Of a stretch of DNA of 64,000 nucleotides, positions 26,652 through 34,803 are shown one piece after another. The position numbers and the translations under genes are program-made. The DNA comes from an uncultured Lachnospiraceae bacterium. GTDB lineage: Bacteria; Bacillota; Clostridia; Lachnospirales; Lachnospiraceae. Numbering within the stretch: the stretch's first letter is position 1; the number at the start of each line of letters is the position of its first letter. The notes below the pieces were generated by a model, which did not search any database, was not told where the DNA came from, and worked only from the letters and a program-made list of their open reading frames with translations. The stretch covers positions 17,081 through 81,080 of the forward strand of contig CAJTPS010000017.1 of the NCBI GenBank assembly GCA_910578555.1, in the 5' to 3' direction.

Positions 26652-27176
26652 TCACGTGTCAGCCAGTCTGCGCAGCTTCTGTATGGAACGCCTTAGCTTC
26701 GTCTGCACTGTCCGCAGGGGCAGTCCGGTAACGGCAGAGATCTCTTTCAGGCTCAGTTCCTGACCGTACCTGAGCAGGATCAGTTCGCGCTGTTCGGGAC
26801 TCACACAGTCAAGTGCCCGGGCAAGCTGCTGGCGGTCTTCAATTCTCTGAAAGCTGCTTTCTGAACGGCAGTCCGCAAGCAACAGTTCCTCGGAAACAAG
26901 TTCTGCCGTTGCGGCGGTTTTGCGCTTGATGTCGATACAGGTATTGGCGGCGATTCGGTAGAGAAAGGATTTAAACTGTCCTCTATGACTATATCGGTCA
27001 ATAAATCGCACCAGTTTGAGAAAGGTTTCCTGCGTTGCGTCCAGCGCACTTTCCCTGTCCGGCATGTGCCACATGCAGTAGCGCAGGATGGCGGGATAGT
27101 ACAGTTCCACCAGTTCGTCCAGACACTCCCGTCTGCCCTGTTTAATTTGTCTGATCAGTTCATCTTCGCGTGCCAA
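26652..27176 (-). CDS. RNA polymerase sigma factor, ECF subfamily
   Basis: ECF sigma factor of 174 residues. Region 2 reads LYYPAILRYCMWHMPDRESA then DATQETFLKLVRFIDRY, with FKSFLYRIAANTCIDIKRK after it. Region 4 reads LSPEQRELILLRYGQELSLK-type sequence (CVSPEQRELILLRYGQELS) and GLPLRTVQTKLRRSIQKL. The start is a TTG at 27176 with a strong GGAGGAAGG site upstream. It probably leads an operon with the membrane protein and the ABC-2 transporter. No separate anti-sigma gene is seen. The mobile element lies just upstream of its promoter region. Confidence 0.92.
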   Translation of the reverse strand: MAREDELIRQIKQGRRECLDELVELYYPAILRYCMWHMPDRESALDATQETFLKLVRFIDRYSHRGQFKSFLYRIAANTCIDIKRKTAATAELVSEELLLADCRSESSFQRIEDRQQLARALDCVSPEQRELILLRYGQELSLKEISAVTGLPLRTVQTKLRRSIQKLRRLADT

Positions 27177-27189
27177 GATACCTTCCTCC

Positions 27190-27291
27190 TATAGTCAACG
27201 ACATTGAAATTTCGGTTTTGATCCTCCTTTAACTTTCGTATAAGTATTGGACAGAAGGACGAAGCAGAGATTTGTTATGTCGTTAACTATA
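27190..27291. repeat. Inverted repeat spanning the leader of the ECF sigma gene
   Basis: TATAGTCAACGACAT (27190-27204) and ATGTCGTTAACTATA (27277-27291) are complementary at 14 of 15 positions. The inner copy touches the ribosome site of the sigma gene and the outer copy lies about 100 bp upstream, so the two could be operator half-sites, a leader stem that occludes the ribosome site, or ends of a small insertion. Confidence 0.45.
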
Positions 27292-27338
27292 CTTATAAAA
27301 CGTAAAGGATATACAGAATGATTCACTTTTATGTAAGA

Positions 27339-27371
27339 AATTCCCCGGCGTATTTCGAGTTTGCGAAGCGA
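27339..27371 (+). repeat. Direct repeat at the left end of the mobile element
   Basis: AATTCC followed by a short variable part and TTTCGAGTTTGCGAAGCGA. Related sequences occur twice in tandem at 41197-41276, on the other side of the element. TnpX/TndX-type recombinases insert at GA dinucleotides, and this copy ends in GA. It is the best candidate for the left junction. Confidence 0.5.
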
Positions 27372-27467
27372 TAAAAAAAGACCGGTCGGCAAATGGGCGG
27401 TGGTCGTAAAACAGTATTAGGCAAAAGCCTGAAAACCTTGTGTTTCCAGGGGGCGGCGTGACTTCGG

Positions 27468-29105
27468 TCACGCCGTTTCCCCTTTCATCAGTTCATCCAG
27501 AGGGATGAAGCCCATGCCGTCATACTTGATGTGGATGCTCTGGCGGCGCTTGCCGCTGGATTTGTCCGGGGCCTCCACATAGATGGCCTGCACTAGTTCC
27601 CGAAGGGCATAGGGGTCAAGGGCCTCAATGCCCACATACTTGTGCGCCTTCTGGATGAACTTCTCAATGTTCTCGTTCTGTCGTTCCTGTACTTCAATGT
27701 CCTGCCGCAGGGTGATGACCTCGGCCTCCAACTGTTTCTGCTCCGCCTCATAGCTCTGGCTCAGCATATCGAACCGCTCGTCACTCAAGCGCCCACTGGC
27801 GTTGTCCTCGTAAATCTTAATGAAAAGCCGTTTCAGTTCGGTGATACGCTTTTCGTCCCGGCTGAGCTGCTTGCGGATGGCCTGCAATTTCTCCGCACTC
27901 TCCAGCTTCATCTGCTGTTCCATCACTGTGCGGAAGTAGTCCTCATGCCGGAGGATATACCCCATCACTAGCTGCATATGCTTCAGGACCAACTGCTCCA
28001 AAACCTTGACCCGGATGAAGTGGCCGCCGCATTTCTCCCTGTGCTTCTTATGCAGGGAACAGTCAAAGAAATCCTGGGTGAAGTCCCCGTTGTTGGAGGA
28101 ACCATACTGCATCTTGGAACCGCAGTCAGCACAGTAGACCAGCCCGGAGAAGATACTGCTCCTGCCGGTGCGGGTCATGCGGTGACGCTGCTGGCGGATG
28201 ACCTGGACTTTCTCAAACACATCGTCCTCAATGATGCGCTCATGGGTGTCGGGGAAAACCGCCTGCTTCTCGATTGGTGTCTCGCGCTGTTTCTTGTCCC
28301 AGATGGAGTTGGTGTAGGTCTTGAAGTTCACCGTACAGCCCGTGTACTCCCGGCGCTCCAGGATATTGACAACGGAGCTGTCGCACCAGCCATAGGGGTT
28401 TTCCGGGTCCGGATGCGGAGTAGCGCGCCCCTGCTGTTTCTTGTAGGCGGTGGGCGTCAGCACCTTATCCGCCCGAAGCTGATTGGCGATCTGCTGCGGC
28501 CCCCGCCCTTCCATGCACATCTGGAAAATGCGCCTTACTACCTGGGCGGCCTCCGGGTCGATCAGCCAGTGCTTCGGGTTCTCCGGGTCTTTCACATAGC
28601 CATAAGGGACATTTACCGTCAAAGGTACGCCGCGCTCACCTTTCGCCTTTTGAATCGCCCGGATTTTACGGCTGGTATCCCGGCAATAAAATTCGTTGAA
28701 CCAGTTCTTGATGCCCGCAAAATCGTTGTTGATACTGTTCTGGTCGGCGGTGTCGAAGTTGTCATTGATAGCGATGAACCGGACGCCATTCTGCGGAAAG
28801 GTGAAGTTGGTGTAAAGCCCGGTCAGCGCGGAGTTTCGGCCCAGACGACTGAGGTCTTTCGTGATACAGACCGCCACATGACCCGCCTCAATTTCTGCCA
28901 ACATCGCCTGAAAGCCGGGGCGGTCATAGTTTACACCGCTGTAGCCGTCATCAATGAAAAACTTCGGATTGCCGAAATGGTGGTCCTTGCAGTAGCTGAG
29001 CAAGATAGCCTTTTGATTCTCAATGGACAGGGACTCCCCAGCCCGCTCGTCCTCCTGTGACAGGCGGCAGTAGAGGGCCGTGATTTTATTTGTTGCTCCC
29101 GACAT
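27468..29105 (-). CDS. Large serine recombinase, TnpX/TndX type (DUF4368)
   Basis: Site-specific integrase/excisase of the mobile element, about 545 residues. The N-terminal catalytic domain has ALYCRLSQEDE with the nucleophilic Ser near residue 15 and ITKDLSRLGRN. A recombinase domain follows (GYVKDPENPKHWLIDPE), then a zinc ribbon (CADCGSK ... CSLHKKHREKCGG) with a coiled coil, and a DUF4368-like C-terminus (YVEAPDKSSGKRRQSIHIKY). I chose the ATG at 29105 because AAGGAGGAGA lies just upstream; an in-frame ATG at 29186 overlaps the preceding stop (ATGA). A GC-rich hairpin, CGGCGTGAC-TTCG-GTCACGCCG at 27454-27475, overlaps the stop codon. Confidence 0.93.
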   Translation of the reverse strand: MSGATNKITALYCRLSQEDERAGESLSIENQKAILLSYCKDHHFGNPKFFIDDGYSGVNYDRPGFQAMLAEIEAGHVAVCITKDLSRLGRNSALTGLYTNFTFPQNGVRFIAINDNFDTADQNSINNDFAGIKNWFNEFYCRDTSRKIRAIQKAKGERGVPLTVNVPYGYVKDPENPKHWLIDPEAAQVVRRIFQMCMEGRGPQQIANQLRADKVLTPTAYKKQQGRATPHPDPENPYGWCDSSVVNILERREYTGCTVNFKTYTNSIWDKKQRETPIEKQAVFPDTHERIIEDDVFEKVQVIRQQRHRMTRTGRSSIFSGLVYCADCGSKMQYGSSNNGDFTQDFFDCSLHKKHREKCGGHFIRVKVLEQLVLKHMQLVMGYILRHEDYFRTVMEQQMKLESAEKLQAIRKQLSRDEKRITELKRLFIKIYEDNASGRLSDERFDMLSQSYEAEQKQLEAEVITLRQDIEVQERQNENIEKFIQKAHKYVGIEALDPYALRELVQAIYVEAPDKSSGKRRQSIHIKYDGMGFIPLDELMKGETA

Positions 29106-29182
29106 TTCTGTCTCCTCCTTTATCGGAGCAACTGTCAGTACAGGATTGGTTGACTCTATTTTAGCATGACTCGCTGTGTTTG

Positions 29183-29422
29183 TCACCGGCCCACCTCCAT
29201 TGTTTCTGCAAAATTTTTGGCGGCGATGCGTTCCAGCCTGCGGACAAAATTCTCTGTTCCCTCATAGCTTCCTGTGACGGTGTAGACAGTGCCGCCGATT
29301 TCCTCCATAACCGTCAATTCCGGTATCCAATAGGCGGACAGGTTCCGAACATGGATGCGCCCCGCCTCATCAAACCGAAACCGATATTCGGCGGCTTCAA
29401 TTGCCGTGTTTTTCTCACTCAT
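29183..29422 (-). CDS. Small transposon protein, TnpW-like
   Basis: 79 residues, with GAGAGGAGTG upstream of the ATG. The C-terminal half (IGGTVYTVTGSYEGTENFVR then RLERIAAKNF) resembles small TnpW-type proteins that accompany TnpX recombinases in Tn4451-like elements. Its stop overlaps the longer in-frame start of the recombinase by ATGA, so the genes are probably coupled. Role is unknown; an accessory function in excision is only a guess. Confidence 0.6.
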   Translation of the reverse strand: MSEKNTAIEAAEYRFRFDEAGRIHVRNLSAYWIPELTVMEEIGGTVYTVTGSYEGTENFVRRLERIAAKNFAETMEVGR

Positions 29423-29447
29423 GAAATTTTCACTCCTCTCCCAAAAG

Positions 29448-30926
29448 TCAATGCTCGACTTCCTGTTTCCTTTGTTGTTCTCGGCGCTGCTGGTCGTGAA
29501 GAATGGAATCCACCTTGTACTGAATATCCCGTAGCTTCTTCAAATCGACATAGACGGGTTTCAGTTCAGCGGTTTCGGCGGCATACTGCTCTATGAGCCT
29601 GTCCAATTCCGCCTGCCACTGCTTCGGAGTCAGCTTTTTGCCGGGAAGGCCGGCGTTGTCCAGCTTGCGCTTCACGGCATAAAACTGTCTGATCTCACTG
29701 TCATGCTCGGCCTTGTACTTCTCCTGCTTCTTTCCAAAGCCGCCCTTGGCGGGGATGGCGTCAACGATGGGCTTTAAGCGGGCGTAGTCCTCCGCCAGAC
29801 GGATCAGGTCTTTCAGCTTTTTCATCTGCGCGGCTTTTGCCTTGGTGGAATTGTTCAGATCAAACACCTTACTGCTCATTGCGGACACGAACTCATGCAG
29901 TTGGTCGATGGTGAAAATGCCCTTGGCCTCCAAAAACGCAAAGTCCTCGGTGTACCGCTTCAGGTTGCCGACCTTCGCTTTCTGCGAGTAAGCCCCGGCG
30001 TTGCGAGCGGAATAATAGGTCGCTAATGCTTGCGCCAAATCCGGCGATTGCGCCGCACTCAATTTCTCCTTCACTTCTGTCAGCCACTCCATCAATCCCG
30101 TAATTTTATGCTTGATGTTGCGAAGCATACTGTTGGTGGCTCTGATCCAGCGGTTGAGGTTGCCTTTGTCGGTGCGGATACCTCTTGCTTCCATCTGCCG
30201 GACGGCGGGTCCCTCATGAACGGTAGGGAATTGCTCAATCCCCTGGCGCTCATAACTGCGGTGGTCGATACGGCAGGAAAATCCTTTTTCTTCAAACCGG
30301 GCATTGCACAAATCCGCCCACGCTTTGCGCCATTCCTCCAATGTTTCCGGTCTGCCCCAATCGGTGGTGGGGACGGCGTTGAACACATAGTTGCCAGCCT
30401 CGTCCCGGATGCGGCCGCCGTTTTCGTCCAGCACATAAACACGGTGCTGTTTGGCGTCCCATTTCCCGTTTTCTTTCAGAGGGCGGATGGGACACATGAC
30501 ATGAAAATGTGGATTGGCGATGCCGCCGTCTTCTTTGTCGGGCAAATGGACAGAGAAGTCGCAGATCATGCCCCGGCTAACAAACTGCTCCAACAAAAAT
30601 TGCCTTGCGAGGGCGATGTTCTCCTCCAAGGAAAACTCGTTCTGCAAGGCGATGTCAAAGCTATATGCCAACTGTGCCTGGGGATGCGATTCCGCTTTCT
30701 CTACGGCGTTCCAGAGCGTCTGGCGGTCTGCGTATTCCGGCGGGGCGTGGGGCGGCAATAGAATTTCGGAATGGGCCACGCCGCCCTTGCGGGTGTAGTC
30801 GCTGGCCTCGCCGTAATACTCGCTGAACAGCTTTTCCCCGGATCGGTAGGCGGCGGATGCGATGGCGGACTGTCCCGCGCTCCGCTTGATCTGTGTTGCG
30901 TGGAAATGGTAAAGAGCGATTGTCAA
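29448..30926 (-). CDS. mobL: MobA/MobL (MobQ-family) relaxase
   Basis: Conjugative relaxase, 492 residues, that would nick and carry the oriT strand. The N-terminal domain starts LYHFHATQIKRSAGQSAIAS, with candidate catalytic Tyr27 in ASAAYRSG. The metal-binding histidines are H127 (DFSVHLPDK) and H140/H142 in NPHFHVMCPIRPL. The C-terminal half is helical and charged. The start is TTG at 30926, overlapping the stop of the upstream DUF3847 gene (TTGA), with GGGAGGTG close by. A MobQ-type oriT lies about 500 bp upstream. No coupling protein or secretion genes are encoded, so this is a mobilizable rather than a self-transmissible element. Confidence 0.92.
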   Translation of the reverse strand: MTIALYHFHATQIKRSAGQSAIASAAYRSGEKLFSEYYGEASDYTRKGGVAHSEILLPPHAPPEYADRQTLWNAVEKAESHPQAQLAYSFDIALQNEFSLEENIALARQFLLEQFVSRGMICDFSVHLPDKEDGGIANPHFHVMCPIRPLKENGKWDAKQHRVYVLDENGGRIRDEAGNYVFNAVPTTDWGRPETLEEWRKAWADLCNARFEEKGFSCRIDHRSYERQGIEQFPTVHEGPAVRQMEARGIRTDKGNLNRWIRATNSMLRNIKHKITGLMEWLTEVKEKLSAAQSPDLAQALATYYSARNAGAYSQKAKVGNLKRYTEDFAFLEAKGIFTIDQLHEFVSAMSSKVFDLNNSTKAKAAQMKKLKDLIRLAEDYARLKPIVDAIPAKGGFGKKQEKYKAEHDSEIRQFYAVKRKLDNAGLPGKKLTPKQWQAELDRLIEQYAAETAELKPVYVDLKKLRDIQYKVDSILHDQQRREQQRKQEVEH

Positions 30927-31243
30927 TCACCTCCCGACTGCTCGGCGATATTGTGGGCGTTGACCGCCTCCATCACCATGCCTTTGACCTCCGGCATGGA
31001 GAAGATGCGCTCTACAAGGGAGAAGAACTCGACTTCGCCCAGCACCTTTACCAGCGGGGACACGCTCTCGACAGCCGCGCCGCGGGTAATCAGGCGGTGC
31101 GCCCTCGCGGTGCGTTCCCTCTTTTTGTAATACTGCTCCCGGTTGCAAAGACGCTGGTACTTGTGCTGCTCCCGTATGAGCTGCTGTTCAGCTTCGGCTT
31201 TTTCGGCTTCGAGTTTTTTCAGTTCTGGGCTTGGCTCGTACAT
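30923..31243 (-). CDS. DUF3847-family mobilization accessory protein
   Basis: 106 residues, first gene of the relaxase operon, with AAAGGAGG upstream. It has an N-terminal coiled coil (PELKKLEAEKAEAEQQLIRE), a basic middle (YYKKRERTARAHRLITRGA) and a short helical tail (EVEFFSLVERIF). The pattern matches DUF3847 proteins, which regularly precede MobL relaxases in Clostridia elements and resemble MobC-like accessory factors. It probably helps the relaxase bind oriT; this is inferred from position and basic character. Confidence 0.75.
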   Translation of the reverse strand: MYEPSPELKKLEAEKAEAEQQLIREQHKYQRLCNREQYYKKRERTARAHRLITRGAAVESVSPLVKVLGEVEFFSLVERIFSMPEVKGMVMEAVNAHNIAEQSGGD

Positions 31244-31277
31244 TCAAATGACCTCCTTTATTTTTGATGTAGATATG

Positions 31278-31311
31278 AAAAAACGCCTGTCAGGTTTGAC
31301 AAGCGGTTTTT
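31278..31311. terminator. Imperfect hairpin with A/T flanks upstream of the mob operon
   Basis: AAAACGC-TGTCA pairs with TGACA-GCG-TTTT with small mismatches; A-run and T-run flank it on either side, so it could terminate in either direction. It lies between oriT and the DUF3847 gene and may insulate the mob operon from upstream reading. Confidence 0.45.
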
Positions 31312-31356
31312 GTGTGTGTATGTAATTTGGAATGGGATAGCCGTAACGCGGCGCAA

Positions 31357-31488
31357 GGGGCGGACAGCCCCTTGTTTGGAGCGAAGCGACGGGAAACGGC
31401 CCTGACTTTCTTCAAGTCAGGGCCGTTCAGCCTCGCAGAGCGCACATACGGGGGACACCCCGTATAGAAGTGCGCCCTTCGGGATTTT
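31357..31488 (+). other. Origin of transfer (oriT), MobQ/pSK41-RSF1010 type
   Basis: Three hairpins follow one another: CAAGGGGC/GCCCCTTG (31357-31377), a perfect 14-bp stem AACGGCCCTGACTT/AAGTCAGGGCCGTT (31395-31427), and ATACGGGG-GACA-CCCCGTAT (31446-31465). The last is followed by AGAAGTGCGCCCTTCGGGAT (31466-31485). The nic regions of pSK41/pGO1 and RSF1010-type plasmids have a hairpin followed by AAGTGCGCCCT, cut after GTGCG. By analogy the nick would fall between 31474 and 31475. The adjacent relaxase is of the matching MobQ family. Confidence 0.85.
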
Positions 31489-31494
31489 CAATAG

Positions 31495-34400
31495 TCAGGA
31501 CAGCCGACCGAAATGCTGGTCTACCAGCTTATCCAGTGTCCCAGCTTTTGCGGCCTCCGCCGCGTCAGCCTGGACAAAATTATGAGTGCTGCCCTTCAAT
31601 TCATCATCAAATCCCAATATGTAGTTTGTGGCGATTAGGTAGATGATGCGGGTCGGAGCCATACCGTAGACCTGTTTTTGCAGGATGTGACGGATGCGCT
31701 CCTTTTCATCGGGGAATGTCGCTTTCAGTCCCTCGCTCCGGTAGAGCCGCTTGACGATCTCCGTGATGTAAAGCCCGGACTTCATATACAGGTCGGCAAG
31801 AGTCTTGTCCGGGTCATCGAAGCATCCGGGATTATTTTCCTCCAACTGGTCCACCATCATGGACACCACCCAGCGGGGCGTGAAAATTTGATTGGTCTTT
31901 TGGGGCGGGATGTAGTCAAAAATATCCTCATCATGGCTTTCGTCAAAATAGTCGGCCAACTGCTGCTTCTTGCTCCAGAACTCCGCCACAGAGTCGTTAA
32001 ACACCACCTCATCAAAGAGATGTCCGTTAAAATGCTTGACCTCGCCGGTGTCCGGGTCAGGATAATCACCGCCGTCCCGCAGGAAACGAAAATTCTCGAT
32101 GGTGATGCCGGTGACTTCCAGAAATACATCAGCCTCAGTTTTCGTATCGAAATTGGCCAGCGTCAGGTCGCCGTCCCCATAAGCCATGATGAAGCTGGGA
32201 ATGGTGCGGGAGAAGCCCCGGAGATGGGCGCGGACTTCATCCTCCACGGACTGTTTTTCCTGCTCCGCCTTGTGTCGCTCCGCCTGCTCCACGACCTCCT
32301 TGGGCTTTTCCTCAACGGTCTGCTGAACGGTCTCCTGCACCGTTTCCACAAGCGATTGCAGGGCATTGTTCATGGCGGCAGTATAGTCGGACTCTGCCTG
32401 CTGGACCTCCTGCGCCGTAGACGCCGCCTGTCGCTTCCGCTCTAACTCTGCCTGGGCAATGCGAGACTGCTGCTCATAGTCACCCTGTATCTTCTGGAAT
32501 GTATGGTCGATCTCCTGATCCACCTGCCGTTCCAAACGGGCCTGCGCACCCTTCTTCATGCCATAGCCCTCGGCGGCGGGAGCGACCACATTTTCCCGGA
32601 TATGTGCTTTGACGGCCTCAGTCAAAGTCTCGATATGCTCGGCGGTGGGATTTTCCGCAATGGCTTCCACTTGGGCTTGGATGTCCTCTGTGACCTCGTA
32701 AATCTTTGGCCCAAACAAGTCCTGCGTTCTGCCAATGATGGTCTCATTGGGAATTTCTACTTCGCCGTCCTCATCCACAGTCACGGTGTTCATACCATCC
32801 AGCCGCTTCGGGTCAACTTTCCGGCCCTCCTCCTGGGCCGGGGTCAGCTTCTCCACGATCTCCCGGACGATGGCCGGAGCGCCGAAAATATTGCTGATGT
32901 TCTGGAACAGGAAGTTGGACATGAAGCCCCGCCGTACCACCTCCTGGCTTTTCAGCCGCCGAGGGATGGATAGCACAGACGCGGCATCCAGCTCCACCAT
33001 CCGGCCCTCGCTGTCCTCGCCCAGAACAGGGAAGAAGTTCAGCAGCCGCCGGATGTTCTCCTTCCGGTCATCGCCGGTCCCCCGTCCGCCTGCGGTATCG
33101 GCGGTCAGATTGTTGGCGAACTCGTCAAAGATGATCAGCGTCCGGGCGGGATCAAAGTCGAAGACATAGGCGGTCTCTTTGCGGAAACGCTGACTGTCAC
33201 GGGTCATGATGCAGGGGTTCTGCGCCCGGAACGCCGCCTGCATATAGCTGGACGGGCTTTTCATATTGCACAGCATGAGAACGCCGCTCCACTCCGGGAT
33301 GGTGACGCCCACGGTGAGCTGGCCCACGGTCAGGGTGATGGTCTTATCGTAGTTTGCAATGGCCTCTTTCACCTGGTCGAAGGCTTTTGCCGACTGCTCA
33401 TCTTCATCGCCGGTGCGTCCGTCCCCCGCCGCGAGAACAACTTTGTACTCGCTGAAAACCTCGTCCTCCCGGAGCAGCTTTTCCAACGCCTTGGCGCTTG
33501 CCACTCGGTTCAGATACCACATGGTATGGGACAGCTCCTGCCGCAACTCCGGGGTAGAGAAGGGGTATTTTTCCTGCGTTGTCAGAGCGTGGAGGAACTT
33601 CCTGATTTCCTCCTCATGGACAAACTTCCCACGCTCATCCGTGGCGAAAAACTCATTCAGGTCAAAGGCGTAGTCCACAGTATCCTCGCCGGACAGGTCC
33701 AGCCCCTTCTCGATGCGCTCCCGGATCATGCCGGAGAGCTGATAGGTGAACATGGCCAGCCGGGGCAGCGTTTCATAGGGATTGGCGTCCTCGCCGTCCC
33801 AACTCGCTTTCGCCTCCTGCTCGTCGGCGTAGGACCAGTTGAAGATCTGCTCCTTAGAAAATTGTTCGCTGGCAAGCTGCTTGAAAGGCGTGCCGGACAG
33901 ATACAGCGTGTGCTTCCGCTTGATGTTGCGGAAGGCCCGCTCGGTCTTCATGGTGTCCACGCCCTCCTGGGCCTCGTCCACAATCAGCAGGTCAAATTCC
34001 AGCTCACTCATCCAGCGCAGCTTATCAAAATTGCCACCGAAATAGACGGAACCTTTCAAGCCTTGCAGCGACTCAAATGCGATCATGCGCTTGGGTGATC
34101 CTTCCTCCCGGTGACGCATGGCCGAGAGATATTCCTCCCGCGACAGAACACCGGGCTTGTCTTTCAAGGCATCGGTGTCGGAAACAAAAGAATACTCGCC
34201 CCGCCAGCCGATGAACTTGAAGAAATCCTCCGCCCAGGAGTTGGCGATGCTGGGCCGGTTGGTGACAATCAGCACCTTGGTAAAGCCCATCTGCTGGACC
34301 AGGTCATAGGAAGTCAGCGTCTTGCCGAAGCGGGGCTTGGCGTTCCAGAGAAATTCCGCGCCGCCACCCTCAAAATAGGCTTTTGTCATGGAGACCGCCT

Positions 34401-34803
34401 CCTGCTGTTCCTTTCGCAGGGCGTATGTCAGCTTTTCCTCGCTGCCGGGGAGCTTCCGCTGGGCAAAATCGCTGAAATGTCGGTGGGATGCGGGGCCGTC
34501 CACATGGAACCACTCAGTCCCCCGTTCCCGCTCCAGCCCCACAGCGGACTCCAGATAGGCGTGAAAATCATGGTCGGTGAAGTATTCCCCGGAGCCGTCT
34601 TTGAAGATGGCGTTGTCCTGCCAGGCCAGCCGGTACTGTATCCCGGCGGTGTGGGTCTGCTGTTTGATGCGCTGGGTGACAGTCTGCTTCTCGGTGTAGC
34701 CGATCTTCGTCCAGCCCTCGTGGTAGCTGACGCCGGGGGTGTTGTAGGCGTAGATCATGGGGACGACACGGGAGAAGGATTGAATTTTTGCAACTTCCAT
34801 CAT
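31495..34803 (-). CDS. GIY-YIG / SF2 helicase / degenerate methylase-like fusion (restriction subunit candidate)
   Basis: 1102 residues. A T5orf172/GIY-YIG-like nuclease domain is at 15-90 (MIYAYNTPGV, GWTKIGYT, and candidate catalytic Glu in SGEYFTDHDFHAYL). An SF2 helicase follows: NAKPRFGKTLTSYDL (Walker A-like, 154-166), DEAQ (276-279), SGTPFKQL (303-310), and a motif VI-like SYMQAAFRAQNP. A long Gln/Glu-rich coiled coil occupies about 715-870. The C-terminal 130 residues look like the SAM-binding half of an N6-adenine methylase (TNQIFTPRWVVSMM ... VYGMAPTRIIYLIATNYIL), but motif I is changed to DLYMKSGLYITE and no NPPY is present. It is coupled to the upstream methylase gene by an ATGA overlap. 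It probably is the restriction/translocation subunit. Confidence 0.8.
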   Translation of the reverse strand: MMEVAKIQSFSRVVPMIYAYNTPGVSYHEGWTKIGYTEKQTVTQRIKQQTHTAGIQYRLAWQDNAIFKDGSGEYFTDHDFHAYLESAVGLERERGTEWFHVDGPASHRHFSDFAQRKLPGSEEKLTYALRKEQQEAVSMTKAYFEGGGAEFLWNAKPRFGKTLTSYDLVQQMGFTKVLIVTNRPSIANSWAEDFFKFIGWRGEYSFVSDTDALKDKPGVLSREEYLSAMRHREEGSPKRMIAFESLQGLKGSVYFGGNFDKLRWMSELEFDLLIVDEAQEGVDTMKTERAFRNIKRKHTLYLSGTPFKQLASEQFSKEQIFNWSYADEQEAKASWDGEDANPYETLPRLAMFTYQLSGMIRERIEKGLDLSGEDTVDYAFDLNEFFATDERGKFVHEEEIRKFLHALTTQEKYPFSTPELRQELSHTMWYLNRVASAKALEKLLREDEVFSEYKVVLAAGDGRTGDEDEQSAKAFDQVKEAIANYDKTITLTVGQLTVGVTIPEWSGVLMLCNMKSPSSYMQAAFRAQNPCIMTRDSQRFRKETAYVFDFDPARTLIIFDEFANNLTADTAGGRGTGDDRKENIRRLLNFFPVLGEDSEGRMVELDAASVLSIPRRLKSQEVVRRGFMSNFLFQNISNIFGAPAIVREIVEKLTPAQEEGRKVDPKRLDGMNTVTVDEDGEVEIPNETIIGRTQDLFGPKIYEVTEDIQAQVEAIAENPTAEHIETLTEAVKAHIRENVVAPAAEGYGMKKGAQARLERQVDQEIDHTFQKIQGDYEQQSRIAQAELERKRQAASTAQEVQQAESDYTAAMNNALQSLVETVQETVQQTVEEKPKEVVEQAERHKAEQEKQSVEDEVRAHLRGFSRTIPSFIMAYGDGDLTLANFDTKTEADVFLEVTGITIENFRFLRDGGDYPDPDTGEVKHFNGHLFDEVVFNDSVAEFWSKKQQLADYFDESHDEDIFDYIPPQKTNQIFTPRWVVSMMVDQLEENNPGCFDDPDKTLADLYMKSGLYITEIVKRLYRSEGLKATFPDEKERIRHILQKQVYGMAPTRIIYLIATNYILGFDDELKGSTHNFVQADAAEAAKAGTLDKLVDQHFGRLS

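Noticed and set aside
27978..29060. 360-codon plus-strand frame opposite the serine recombinase
   Set aside because: Antisense shadow in GC-rich coding DNA; no ribosome site or motif.
30771..31130. Plus-strand frame opposite the relaxase and DUF3847 genes
   Set aside because: Shadow of two genes of known families.
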